DNA from: Arthrobacter sp. Leaf137
GTDB taxonomy: Bacteria > Actinomycetota > Actinomycetes > Actinomycetales > Micrococcaceae
Direction: 5' to 3'
DNA: 64,000 nucleotides
Assembly: GCF_001423525.1 (NCBI RefSeq)
Contig: NZ_LMOI01000019.1
Span: forward strand, 124,001 to 188,000
This document shows positions 24,373 through 34,737 of the stretch, piece by piece. A program made the position numbers and the translations under genes. Numbering within the stretch: the first letter of the stretch is position 1; each line of letters starts with the position of its first letter. The notes beneath the pieces were generated by a model. That model ran no database searches and had not been told where the DNA came from. It saw nothing but the letters and a program-made list of their open reading frames with translations.

Positions 24373-26102
24373 TCCAGGCTAATCGGGCCGAGCTCGTCCA
24401 GCAGGTCGCCCGGGCCCGGGTTGCCGTTTACAGAACCGCCACCCAGGTGGTTGATGACACCCCATACCGCGTTCAGGCCGGTGGTCACGGCACCTTCGGC
24501 CCAGCCCGCGGTGAAGGAGACGTCGTCGCCCGCCAGGAAGATGCCGCGCTGGGACTCGGGCAGCGTGTCCTGCTTGAAGTGCGTGAAGAGCCGCTGCTGG
24601 TACCGGTACTGGCCCGGCAGGTTTGCCTTGAAGGCGCCCATGAAGTTGGGGTCGGCCTCCCAGGAGACGGTGATGGGCTGGCCCACGATGTGGCCCGCGA
24701 TGTCCACACCGGGGTAGATCTGTTCCAGCGAATGCAGCATCAGCTCCACCCGCTCATCCGCGTCGAGGGCAAGCCACTTCAGCGCGTCGTCGTTCCAGGT
24801 GTACGACAGCAGGATGACGGCAGGCTGGTCCGGGCCGTTGTCCAGCAGGTACGTGGCACGGTTCAGCCGGTCCGTCAGCGTCATGGACAGGACCTCGTTC
24901 CCGGTTTCCGGATCGATGTCCTTCCAGAACGGCCGGTCCACCATGACGAAGGTCTTGGAGGACTGCATGTAATGGGAGCGTTCGATGGCCGTCCACAGCT
25001 CCGCCGGGAACAGCGCCTCCTCGGTGTGGATCCGGGTGGACAGCAGCCACGACTGGCACGTGGTCACCACTGCCGGGTAGCTGGCCTCCCGGCCCCACCG
25101 TTCGCGGACCCGCAGGTTCCCGTCCGGGTCCCGGCTGATCTTTCCCACGGCGCCGCGGGGCGAGCCGGAGTGCAGCGACGCCAAGGACGTGCCGGCGGGC
25201 CAGTGCACCAGGTCCGACGGCGCGTGCTGCCACAGTGCCTCGGGCAGACGTTGCGCTCCCCCGCGGATGAAGCGGTGCTGGTCGTCTGCGTCCGTGTAGA
25301 CCACTCGCAGGATTTCCAGGATGGAGTTGGGGAAGTCGGTGTCCCAGCCGCCGGTGCCGAACCCCACCTGCCCGAAAGCCTCCCGGTGTGCGAAGCCTGC
25401 CGCCTTGAAGGAGTCACTGGCCGCGATAAAGCCGTAGAACGTCTGTTCGTCCATCAGCGGGAGCAGTGCGTTCCAGAGTTCCTTGATCCTGGCAGTGTCA
25501 CGCCGGCGGATGGCATCCTGCATCTCACCGAACTTCGCACCGTCGTTGACGGCTGCCTTCCAGGCGTCTGCGACCTCGCGGAAAAACGGCGGCAGGTCGC
25601 CTGGCTTTTCCGCGTAGTGCTTCTTGCCGGCGAGTTCGATCACCGTGCTGGACGTTGCGTCGGCCAGCGGATTGGGGAAGTCCTGGGTTTCCAGCCCCAG
25701 CAGGTCCACGTAGTGGTAGAAGGCCTTGCCCGAGACGGGGAAGCGCATGCCACCCAAATCCGCCACGACGCCCGGCGCGGCGGGGAAGGCCGCGGTGCGC
25801 AGCCTGCCGCCGATTTGGTCCGCTTCGTAGACCACCGGCCGCAGCCCCAGCTTCATCAGCTCGTAGGCGGTAACCAGGCCGGAAAGCCCGGCCCCGATGA
25901 CGGCGACTTCGGTGCCCAGCAGTTCATCCGGAACCGAGCCCAGCCCGCCGGGGTGGGCCAGGTAATGGTCGTAGCTGAACGGGAAGTCCGGGTTGAGCAT
26001 GGTGATGGGTGCCGCTTGCTCCTCCGGATGCCGGGGAGTGTTCTCCGTCAGCGTTGATGTGCTTGACGGATCGGAGGCGGGAAGCTCGGTAGCGGTGGTC
26101 AT
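24369..26102 (-). CDS. davB: DavB-like FAD-dependent L-lysine 2-monooxygenase (flavin amine oxidase family)
   Basis: Predicted to convert L-lysine to 5-aminovaleramide with oxygen (oxidative decarboxylation). The 577-residue protein has the FAD fold VAVIGAGLSGLVTAYELMK near residue 68, followed by GGRLRTAAF and GGMRFPVSGKAFYHYVD, and ends with the second FAD motif FLAGDDVSFTAGWAEGAV. From memory, its arrangement follows Pseudomonas DavB closely along the whole length, including FGQVGFGTGGWD, YMQSSKTFVMVDRPFWKD and ITVSWEADP, rather than ordinary monoamine oxidases. A tryptophan or other amino-acid 2-monooxygenase, or an oxidase, remains possible. Flanked by a permease, a PucR regulator and a nitrilase-family amidase, which supports the pathway. 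ATG at 26102. Confidence 0.8.
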   Translation of the reverse strand: MTTATELPASDPSSTSTLTENTPRHPEEQAAPITMLNPDFPFSYDHYLAHPGGLGSVPDELLGTEVAVIGAGLSGLVTAYELMKLGLRPVVYEADQIGGRLRTAAFPAAPGVVADLGGMRFPVSGKAFYHYVDLLGLETQDFPNPLADATSSTVIELAGKKHYAEKPGDLPPFFREVADAWKAAVNDGAKFGEMQDAIRRRDTARIKELWNALLPLMDEQTFYGFIAASDSFKAAGFAHREAFGQVGFGTGGWDTDFPNSILEILRVVYTDADDQHRFIRGGAQRLPEALWQHAPSDLVHWPAGTSLASLHSGSPRGAVGKISRDPDGNLRVRERWGREASYPAVVTTCQSWLLSTRIHTEEALFPAELWTAIERSHYMQSSKTFVMVDRPFWKDIDPETGNEVLSMTLTDRLNRATYLLDNGPDQPAVILLSYTWNDDALKWLALDADERVELMLHSLEQIYPGVDIAGHIVGQPITVSWEADPNFMGAFKANLPGQYRYQQRLFTHFKQDTLPESQRGIFLAGDDVSFTAGWAEGAVTTGLNAVWGVINHLGGGSVNGNPGPGDLLDELGPISLD

Positions 26103-26174
26103 TGGATATCTGCCTTCAGGGTTTGCTGCGTGCTGGTTTGAATGAGTCCGGGATTGTCGCCGGGGAGCCGTGGC

Positions 26175-27677
26175 TCAGGACTGGCGGCTGGCCGCTGGCA
26201 CGTCCAGGTGTTCGCCGCCGCGGAGGGCCGCCACTTTGGAGTTCCGGCGGCCATAGCCGAAGTAGGCAGCCACCCCCACGAGCATCCAGACCCCAAAGGT
26301 GATCCACGTGTCGGCGCCGAGGTTGGCCATCAGGTAGATGCACATGATGGCGCCAAGGATCGGGGTCACGGGGAAGAACGGCACCCGGAAGGTACGTTCG
26401 AGCTCGGGCCGGGCACGGCGGAGGTAGATGACCGCCACATTTACAAGGGCGAAGGCGAACAGTGTGCCGATGCTGGTGGCGTCGGCCAGGGCGCCAAGGG
26501 GCACCAGGCCGGCAGTGAGCGCGACGGCGGTGCCGACAATCAGGGTCCCGGCAGCGGGGGTCCCGGTCCGGCGGGAGACGCGGCTGAAGACCTGTGGCAC
26601 CAGGCCGTCGCGTGACATCGAGAGCAGGATCCGGGTCTGTCCGTAGAGGACCGTCAGGACGATGCTGGCGATGGCCAGCACGGCTCCTACGGCGAAGACC
26701 AGGGCGATCCACGGCTGCCCGGTAGTTTCTTCGAGGATCTTCACCAGCGCAGCCTCCGTGCCGTCGAACCATCCCCACGGCCGGGCGCCGATGGCTGCCA
26801 CGGCAACCAGGACATAGATCGAGGTGACGATCAGCATGGAGAGCATGATGGCCCGGGGCAGGTCGCGCTTGGGATTGCGCGCTTCCTCGCCGGCGGTGGA
26901 AGCGGCGTCAAAGCCTATGTAGGAGAAGAACACCCGGGAAGCTGCCGCGGAGACGCCCGCGGCACCCATGGGCAGGAGGGGATCGAAGTTGCCGGCGTTG
27001 AAGGCGGTGAAGGCCACGGCGCAGAAGAACAGCAGGATGCCAACTTTGACCGCCACGATGGCGGTGTTGATCCAGGCGCTTTCCTTTGCGCCGCGGACCA
27101 GCAGGACCGTGGCGAGGAGAACGATCACCACAGCCGGAACGTTAACCATGCCGCCGTCGCCCGGGGGCTGTGAGAGCGCGTCCGGAAGGACGGACCCGAA
27201 GACTGCCAGGGCCTCGTTGACGTACTGTCCGGCGCCCACAGCGACGGCGGCCACCGAGACCGCATATTCGAGTACCAGGCACCATCCGCAGATCCACGCC
27301 ATGCCTTCGCCCATGGTGGCGTAGGTGTACGAGTAGCTGGAGCCTGCAACCGGCACCAGCCCTGCCATTTCCGCATAGGAGACGGCGGACAGCAACGCGG
27401 CGAGGCCCGCAATCGCAAACGAGATCCAGATTGCCGGGCCGGCCAGGGGAACGGACTCGCCCAGGATCACCAGGATGCCGGTGCCGAGGGTGGCGCCGAC
27501 AGAGATCATGGTCAGCTGCAGCACGCCGAAGCTCCGCACCAGCCGGGGTCCGCCGTTGCCGGCGTCCGCTTCAGCCGCCATAAGTGCGAGGGGCTTGCGG
27601 CGGAGCAGCTGCGTGCCGAGCGAGGGGCGGCCGTCAGTGCGGTCGGTCGCCTGGCCTGGAAGTGTGGGCACAGTCAT
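26175..27677 (-). CDS. APC-family amino acid permease
   Basis: Proton- or exchange-driven amino acid transporter, 500 residues with about twelve hydrophobic helices. The first helix carries the APC motif ISVGATLGTGILVILGE; SYAEMAGLVPVAGSSYSYTY and FFSYIGFDAASTAGEEARNPKRDLP are classic cationic amino-acid transporter (CAT) features. Located 72 bp upstream of the DavB-like gene on the same strand, so it probably imports the substrate of that enzyme; lysine fits both. Divergent from the PucR regulator. Confidence 0.9.
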   Translation of the reverse strand: MTVPTLPGQATDRTDGRPSLGTQLLRRKPLALMAAEADAGNGGPRLVRSFGVLQLTMISVGATLGTGILVILGESVPLAGPAIWISFAIAGLAALLSAVSYAEMAGLVPVAGSSYSYTYATMGEGMAWICGWCLVLEYAVSVAAVAVGAGQYVNEALAVFGSVLPDALSQPPGDGGMVNVPAVVIVLLATVLLVRGAKESAWINTAIVAVKVGILLFFCAVAFTAFNAGNFDPLLPMGAAGVSAAASRVFFSYIGFDAASTAGEEARNPKRDLPRAIMLSMLIVTSIYVLVAVAAIGARPWGWFDGTEAALVKILEETTGQPWIALVFAVGAVLAIASIVLTVLYGQTRILLSMSRDGLVPQVFSRVSRRTGTPAAGTLIVGTAVALTAGLVPLGALADATSIGTLFAFALVNVAVIYLRRARPELERTFRVPFFPVTPILGAIMCIYLMANLGADTWITFGVWMLVGVAAYFGYGRRNSKVAALRGGEHLDVPAASRQS

Positions 27678-27781
27678 CGTTGACGTCCGTTCATGGTCGG
27701 TGGATGGTTGGATTCCCCACCCCAGCGTAGGGGTGTGAGCGGCATCTCAATGGGGTGCAAAGTGACCTATAGTGAAAGCTC

Positions 27782-29449
27782 ATGAGACATATTGCACCAA
27801 TTTCCGGCGCGACGCCCGACGCCGTTCCAGAGCAGGACGCGGTAACACTGGGCCGATTCCTCGGAAATCTGCCCGCCGGCGTCACGGTGCTCCACGATGC
27901 CGGCAACGGCGGTGCACCCCTCCGCTGGGTGGAGCCCAGTGAGCTCGGGGATCCCACCCCGTACCTCCTGGACGGCGAGTTCGTCCTCACAGCGGGGTTG
28001 CCCTTCCTTCAGGCGGGGACGGGAAGCGGGCACGGCGGCCAGGGGCGCGGGGACGCCGCCCGCACGCGGGGGCCAGGAACGGTGGATCCGGCGTTGGCTG
28101 ATGACTACGTTGCCCGGTTGGTGGCTGCGGGTGTGGCCGCCCTCGGATTCGGATTGGAGCCGTACTACGATGCCGTACCCGGCGAGGTGGCAGCCGCGTG
28201 CCGGCGCCGCGGCCTGACGCTGGTGGAAGTCCCGGCCAGCATCCCCTTTGCTGCGCTTGGACTGGAATTTTCCAAGCTGCTGGAATCGGGCAACGCCCAG
28301 GCGTTCCGCCAGCTGGCCGAAACGAACCGCCACCTCATGAGGGCCGTCCTCTCGGCCCGCCCGGAGCACGAACTGCTGGCGGCCCTCACGCAAAAGGTCC
28401 CCGTATGGGCAGCCCTTTTCGGGCCGGACGGAAAGGTCCGCGCCAAGGCAGGAGCCGTCGTCGAACTTTCCACTGTGCAGCCCCTGGTCAGGAAGCTTCT
28501 TGCCGGCAGCGGACCGCGGGTGGAAACCGAGGCGCTGCCCGGAAATGGCCAGGTGCTGGCCGTGGGCCACCCCCTGCGCAGCAGCAAAGACGCTACCCTC
28601 GGCGGGCTGGTCCTGGGCACCGCCACACCGCTTACGCCTGCTCAAAACAGCGTGGTTTCCTCCGTGGTGGGGCTGCTGGAGCTTCTTGTCCGGCAGCGGA
28701 CCAGCGGTTCGCTGGCGCCCAGCCAGCTGGCCACGGCGGTGTTGCTGCACCCGGAGAGCCTCGCCGGCGGCAGCACCCGGCAGCTGAACGGCGTCCGGGA
28801 CCTGCTGGCCCAAAGCGTCTCAGGTACCCGGACGGGCCCCCTCAGGGTGGTCCAGGGTGTCCGGCTCGAGGGCGCGGTGGCGGACGGGCCGGTCCGGGAG
28901 CTGCTCCAGTGGCGGAGGCTTTTCGACACGAAGCTGGTGGAACTTACCGATTTTGGCTTCGCCGCCATCACCCGGTTGAAGGTGGATGACCAGCTGGTAG
29001 CCGAGGTGGAGCGCCTGGGCTGGGGCCTGGTGGTTGGCGGAACAGCCGAGCTCCCCGGCCTCCCCTCCGCGTACCGTAACGCAAGTGCCCTGCGCCCCCG
29101 CGTCATAGCCACCGGGCGGACGGTACGGGAAGAGGAGCAGGCATGGACGGTGGCCGGGCTGCTCGGCGGCGGAGCCGGCAGCATGCTTGCCCGCCGGCTG
29201 CTGGCACCGGTCATGGCGTTGGATCCGGAACGCAGGGACAGCCAGCTGGGGCTGCTGCGCTCCTGGCTGGGAGCGAACGGCAACTGGGACGCAACCGCCA
29301 AGGACCTGGGCCTGCACCGTAACAGTGTCCGGCGCCAGGTCAACGCCCTGGCCGCGCTGCTGGACACGGATTTCAGCCAGGCCTCTGTCCGGGCCGAGCT
29401 ATGGATTGCACTTCAGTTCGTGGACTCCGTAAGCCCGCCTGGCACCTGA
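27782..29449 (+). CDS. PucR-family transcriptional regulator
   Basis: Predicted activator/repressor of the divergent permease-monooxygenase genes, 555 residues. The N-terminal PucR-type ligand domain covers roughly residues 15-140 (TLGRFLGNLPAGVTVLHDAG), a middle GAF/GGDEF-like region follows, and the C-terminal helix-turn-helix is GNWDATAKDLGLHRNSVRRQ near residue 500. ATG at 27782 with TATAGT at 27768-27773, only a few bases upstream, suggesting a very short leader. PucR proteins usually respond to nitrogen compounds, which fits control of amino-acid breakdown. Confidence 0.9.
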   Translation: MRHIAPISGATPDAVPEQDAVTLGRFLGNLPAGVTVLHDAGNGGAPLRWVEPSELGDPTPYLLDGEFVLTAGLPFLQAGTGSGHGGQGRGDAARTRGPGTVDPALADDYVARLVAAGVAALGFGLEPYYDAVPGEVAAACRRRGLTLVEVPASIPFAALGLEFSKLLESGNAQAFRQLAETNRHLMRAVLSARPEHELLAALTQKVPVWAALFGPDGKVRAKAGAVVELSTVQPLVRKLLAGSGPRVETEALPGNGQVLAVGHPLRSSKDATLGGLVLGTATPLTPAQNSVVSSVVGLLELLVRQRTSGSLAPSQLATAVLLHPESLAGGSTRQLNGVRDLLAQSVSGTRTGPLRVVQGVRLEGAVADGPVRELLQWRRLFDTKLVELTDFGFAAITRLKVDDQLVAEVERLGWGLVVGGTAELPGLPSAYRNASALRPRVIATGRTVREEEQAWTVAGLLGGGAGSMLARRLLAPVMALDPERRDSQLGLLRSWLGANGNWDATAKDLGLHRNSVRRQVNALAALLDTDFSQASVRAELWIALQFVDSVSPPGT

Positions 29450-29473
29450 CTGCCGCGACAGGCCGGTGACCGG

Positions 29474-30304
29474 TCAGGAGCCCCAGCTGCGGTACACATC
29501 GGGGCGGCGCTCTGCCAGGTAGGGCACCCCGGCCCGCTCACGGCGGGGAGCGTCCGCGTCCAGTTCGGCGTACAGCAGCACCGGCGCCTCCCCCGCTGCG
29601 GCCAGCAGTTTTCCGTCCGGGCCCGCGATGACGCTCCCGCCGAGGAAACGGCAGCCGTCTTCCACTCCGGAATGGTTCGCGTAGGCGATGGCCAGCTGGC
29701 TTTCCAGCGCACGGGCCCTGACCAAAATCTGCGGAACGTCGTCGAACCCGTGCGCCAGGGCGGTTGGCACCAGGAGGAGTTCAGCGCCACCGGCGGCGGC
29801 CGCGCGCACGGCTTCGGGGAACTCCACGTCGTAGCAGATCACCATGGAGGTGGGGATCCCCTGGAAATTTACGACGCCGGGCCGTTCCGCGGCAGGAGCA
29901 AAAGCGGCACGTTCGTCCGCGCCAAAGAGATGGACCTTGCCGTAGCCAAGCAGCGTGCTGCCGTCCGTGTCCAGCAGGGTTGCACTGATCTGCCATTCCC
30001 CCTGCTGCGTGATCCGCGGCAAGCTGTAAACGAGCCCGATGCCGTGGCTGCGGGCGATGCCGGCGAGCCGCCGGTGGAGGCCAGGCAGTTCCGCGGGATC
30101 CAGGGCAGCCCGGACCCGGCGGGGGGCGTAGCCCACCGGAAAGAGCTCAGGGGTCACCAGGACTGCCGCGCCCGCAGCCGCCGCGTCCCGCGCCGCACTG
30201 TCAATCACCGCGCAGTTCGCGTCAATATCAAGAACATCGGCATTTGCCTGCAGGAGTGCCAGCAGCACTGTTTCCACCTTCTCTACTCCGGACGGGCCCA
30301 CCAT
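29474..30304 (-). CDS. davA: Carbon-nitrogen hydrolase (nitrilase family), DavA-like 5-aminovaleramidase
   Basis: Predicted to hydrolyse 5-aminovaleramide, the amide product of the DavB-like enzyme, to 5-aminovalerate and ammonia; 276 residues. The catalytic triad of the nitrilase superfamily is visible: Glu in VTPELFPVGY, Lys in GYGKVHLFG and Cys in VICYDVEFPE. ATG at 30304; a GTG at 30277 is an alternative nearer the usual family start. Convergent with pucR and separated from davB by two genes, yet part of the same functional cluster. The specific substrate is an inference from context and DavA-like layout. Confidence 0.8.
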   Translation of the reverse strand: MVGPSGVEKVETVLLALLQANADVLDIDANCAVIDSAARDAAAAGAAVLVTPELFPVGYAPRRVRAALDPAELPGLHRRLAGIARSHGIGLVYSLPRITQQGEWQISATLLDTDGSTLLGYGKVHLFGADERAAFAPAAERPGVVNFQGIPTSMVICYDVEFPEAVRAAAAGGAELLLVPTALAHGFDDVPQILVRARALESQLAIAYANHSGVEDGCRFLGGSVIAGPDGKLLAAAGEAPVLLYAELDADAPRRERAGVPYLAERRPDVYRSWGS

Positions 30305-30473
30305 GGAAACCCTGATCCCAGCGTAGCCACCGCACTGGGCCGTCCTGCGGGACCATCTGCACCGCCGCTGTGGTTTGACGGGCTAATTGACCTACCAACT
30401 CCGGCCCAGGCACCAGATGACTCATGCGTTAACTTCTTGACTACAAGAGTGCAGATAGGGCAATGTTCTTAGC

Positions 30474-31664
30474 ATGTCCGCCACCCCGCGCTCAACGAAG
30501 AGCAAGCCCAAGAACCCCGGCTCGCAATCCGCGCTGCGCCAACTGAACCAGCAGCGGATCATCGAAAGCCTCATGGGCGGACCGTCCACCCAGGCCGAAC
30601 TCGCCAGGCAGACCGGACTCTCCACTGCCACCGTGTCCAACATCGTCAAAATCATGCTGGATTCGGGGCTGGCATCCACCGAACCCATTACCAGCTCCGG
30701 CCGCCGGGCCCTTAACGTCCGGCTCAACAGCAACGGTGCGGTGGCCGTAGGCATTGACTTCGGCCGGCGGCACCTGCGGGTGGTGCTGGCATCCCTGAGC
30801 TACCACGTCATTGCCGAGGAATCGGTCATGCTGCCGCTGGGCCACCAGGCCGAGGAAGGCATCCGGGCGGCGGTTGCCCTCCTCGCCAAACTCCTCGAGG
30901 AAAGCGGAACGGAACGCTCCTCGGTGGTGGGCGCCGGCGTCGGGATCCCCGGCCCCATCGACCGCCGCACCGGCACAGTGGCGCAGGGCGCCATCCTGCC
31001 GGAATGGGTGGGGATCAACATCCTCCAGCACTTGGAAGACACACTGAAAATCCCCGTCTTCATTGATAACGACGCCAATCTGGGGGCATGGTCCGAGGTC
31101 ACCTGGGGCCAGCACACCGGCGTCAGCAACCTCATGTTCCTGAAGATCGGATCAGGCATCGGCGCCGGGCTTATCCTCAATGGCGCACCCTATTACGGGA
31201 ACGTCGGCATCACCGGCGAAATCGGCCACGCCACCATCCACGAACAGGGCCTGGTATGCCGCTGCGGCAACCGGGGCTGCCTGGAAACCATTGCGTCCAC
31301 CACCACCATGATCGAACTCCTGAGCCGGGGTGAGGACCGCCCGCTGAACCCTGCGGACATCGTCCGTAAGGCGCTTAACCGCGACCCCGCCACCCTTCGC
31401 GTGGTGGATGACGCCGGACTGTCCGTGGGCCGCGCCCTGGGCAATGTGGCCAACCTGATCAACCCGGAAGTCATTGTGGTGGGAGGGCCCCTGGCAGGCC
31501 TTGGAGACCTGCTGCTGGACCCCATCAGGCGGGGCCTCGTCCGGCACGCCGTGCCCGTCATTGGCGAAACCACCACCCTCACCATGTCATCCCTGGGCGA
31601 CCGGGCAGAGGCCCTCGGTGCAGCAGCACTGGTCTTCCAGCACGCGGGCATCCGGAAAATGTAG
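30474..31664 (+). CDS. ROK-family transcriptional regulator (XylR/NagC type)
   Basis: Sugar-responsive repressor, 396 residues. N-terminal winged helix near residues 20-75 (RIIESLMGGPSTQAELARQT, GLSTATVSNIVKIMLDSG), then a ROK kinase-like fold with GVGIPGPID, FIDNDANLGAWSE and the zinc motif CRCGNRGCLE near residue 260. Located 132 bp before mmsAB-chvE in the same direction; the expected target is the promoter at 31698-31735, which carries an inverted repeat. A TTGACT box at 30437-30442 may be its own -35 element. Confidence 0.93.
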   Translation: MSATPRSTKSKPKNPGSQSALRQLNQQRIIESLMGGPSTQAELARQTGLSTATVSNIVKIMLDSGLASTEPITSSGRRALNVRLNSNGAVAVGIDFGRRHLRVVLASLSYHVIAEESVMLPLGHQAEEGIRAAVALLAKLLEESGTERSSVVGAGVGIPGPIDRRTGTVAQGAILPEWVGINILQHLEDTLKIPVFIDNDANLGAWSEVTWGQHTGVSNLMFLKIGSGIGAGLILNGAPYYGNVGITGEIGHATIHEQGLVCRCGNRGCLETIASTTTMIELLSRGEDRPLNPADIVRKALNRDPATLRVVDDAGLSVGRALGNVANLINPEVIVVGGPLAGLGDLLLDPIRRGLVRHAVPVIGETTTLTMSSLGDRAEALGAAALVFQHAGIRKM

Positions 31665-31697
31665 ACCGTTTCGTTATCCGGTAATTGCGTTCAAGAC

Positions 31698-31735
31698 TTG
31701 ACGACAATAGCTGTGATCCAGTTTACTTTTGGATC
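31698..31735 (+). promoter_or_regulatory. Promoter and operator of the monosaccharide importer operon
   Basis: TTGACG (31698-31703), an 18-nt spacer and TTTACT (31722-31727) form a plausible -35/-10 pair. The inverted repeat GATCCA-n9-TGGATC (31715-31735) spans the -10 box, so a bound repressor, probably the ROK protein encoded upstream, would block transcription. Confidence 0.6.
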
Positions 31736-31796
31736 AGACGGCCCTGCGCTTTGCCGGCCGGACAAAGAAGTCATTGCATTGGAGGGTTAGGGCCAC

Positions 31797-33359
<1,563 letters not shown>

Positions 33360-33402
33360 TCCCCTGGATCACCCCAGAAACTTCCGGACCCAAGGACTGA
33401 CC

Positions 33403-34686
33403 ATGAACGCCCTCAAAAAGCTGTTTGGCGGCAACACCCGCCAATTCGGCATGATCTTTGCCCTGGTGGCCTTGATCGTCTTCTTCCAGATCTTCACCGA
33501 AGGCCGGACCCTGACGCCCGGCAACGTCATCAACCTCTTCAACGGCAACTCCTACATCCTGATCCTTGCCATCGGCATGGTCCTGGTGATCATCGCCGGC
33601 CACATCGACCTTTCCGTCGGTTCGGTTGCGGCGTTCGTGGGTGTCACCGTTGCCCTGGCCATCCGCGACTGGGGCATCCCCTGGTGGGCGGGCGTGCTGC
33701 TCGGCCTCGTACTCGGCGCCGCCATCGGTGCCTGGCAAGGATGGTGGACGGCCTACGTGGGGATCCCCGCCTTCATCGTCACGTTGGCCGGCATGCTCCT
33801 GTTCCGCGGCTTCAACCAGTTCGTCGGCAAGTCCAACACCATCCCCGTCCCCAATGACTTCCAGTACCTGGGCTCCGGCTACCTGCCGGAAGTAGGCCCT
33901 AACACCGGGTTCAACAACCTCACCCTGCTCCTCGGCATCGCCGCCGCGGCGTTCGTGGTCTGGGGAGAACTGCGCTCCAGGTCCCGCGCCAAGGCCCTGG
34001 GTGCCGAGGTCCCGGAAATGTGGGTCACGGCCCTGAAGCTGGTCCTGGTCTGCGGTGCCATCCTGTACGCCACATACCTGTTCGCCACCGGCCGGCCCGG
34101 AACGTCGTTCCCCATCCCCGGCCTCATCCTGGCTGTCCTGGTACTGCTCTACGGCTTCATCTCCTCCCGTACCATCCTGGGCCGGCACGTATACGCAGTG
34201 GGCGGGAACCGGCACGCGGCCGAGCTCTCCGGCGTGCAGTCCAAGAAGGTCAACTTCCTGGTGATGATGAACATGTCCATCCTGGCCGGCCTGGCCGGCA
34301 TGATTTTCGTGGGCCGGTCCACGGCATCAGGGCCGTTCGACGGCGTGGGCTGGGAACTGGACGCCATCGCTGCAGTCTTCATCGGCGGCGCCGCGGTGAC
34401 CGGCGGCGTGGGCACCGTGGTCGGGTCCATCATTGGTGGCCTGGTCATGGCGGTACTGAACAACGGCCTCCAGCTGCTCGGCGTCGGCGCCGACCTTACC
34501 CAGATCATCAAGGGCCTGGTGCTGCTGATCGCCGTCGCCTTCGACGTCTACAACAAGAGCCAGGGCAAGACGTCCATCATCGGCCTGCTGACCAGGAACA
34601 TGGGCCGGTCCGGCGGTGGCCCCAGCAGCCCCACCCAGCCCGACGAAAACACCTCCACCAAGGAAGCGATTGCCAGGGAAGCCTGA
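33403..34686 (+). CDS. mmsB: Multiple-monosaccharide ABC importer, permease
   Basis: Membrane subunit of the CUT2 importer, 427 residues with about ten hydrophobic helices. MVLVIIAGHIDLSVGSVAAF near residue 65 is the characteristic RbsC/XylH-type signature, and GGVGTVVGSIIGGLVMAVLNNG lies near residue 345. It is longer than RbsC (about 320 residues), matching GguB/MmsB proteins. Starts 43 bp after mmsA. The polar C-terminal tail of about 30 residues is variable. Confidence 0.93.
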   Translation: MNALKKLFGGNTRQFGMIFALVALIVFFQIFTEGRTLTPGNVINLFNGNSYILILAIGMVLVIIAGHIDLSVGSVAAFVGVTVALAIRDWGIPWWAGVLLGLVLGAAIGAWQGWWTAYVGIPAFIVTLAGMLLFRGFNQFVGKSNTIPVPNDFQYLGSGYLPEVGPNTGFNNLTLLLGIAAAAFVVWGELRSRSRAKALGAEVPEMWVTALKLVLVCGAILYATYLFATGRPGTSFPIPGLILAVLVLLYGFISSRTILGRHVYAVGGNRHAAELSGVQSKKVNFLVMMNMSILAGLAGMIFVGRSTASGPFDGVGWELDAIAAVFIGGAAVTGGVGTVVGSIIGGLVMAVLNNGLQLLGVGADLTQIIKGLVLLIAVAFDVYNKSQGKTSIIGLLTRNMGRSGGGPSSPTQPDENTSTKEAIAREA

Positions 34687-34737
34687 GCTTTGCAACCGAA
34701 TAGCGGTAATCCATCACAAAGAAAGAGAAAACCAACT

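Noticed and set aside
24369..26102. Putrescine oxidase or ordinary monoamine oxidase
   Set aside because: Length (577 residues), N-terminal LNPDFPFSYDHYLAHPGGLG-type segment and amidase neighbour fit a 2-monooxygenase better; kept as an alternative only.
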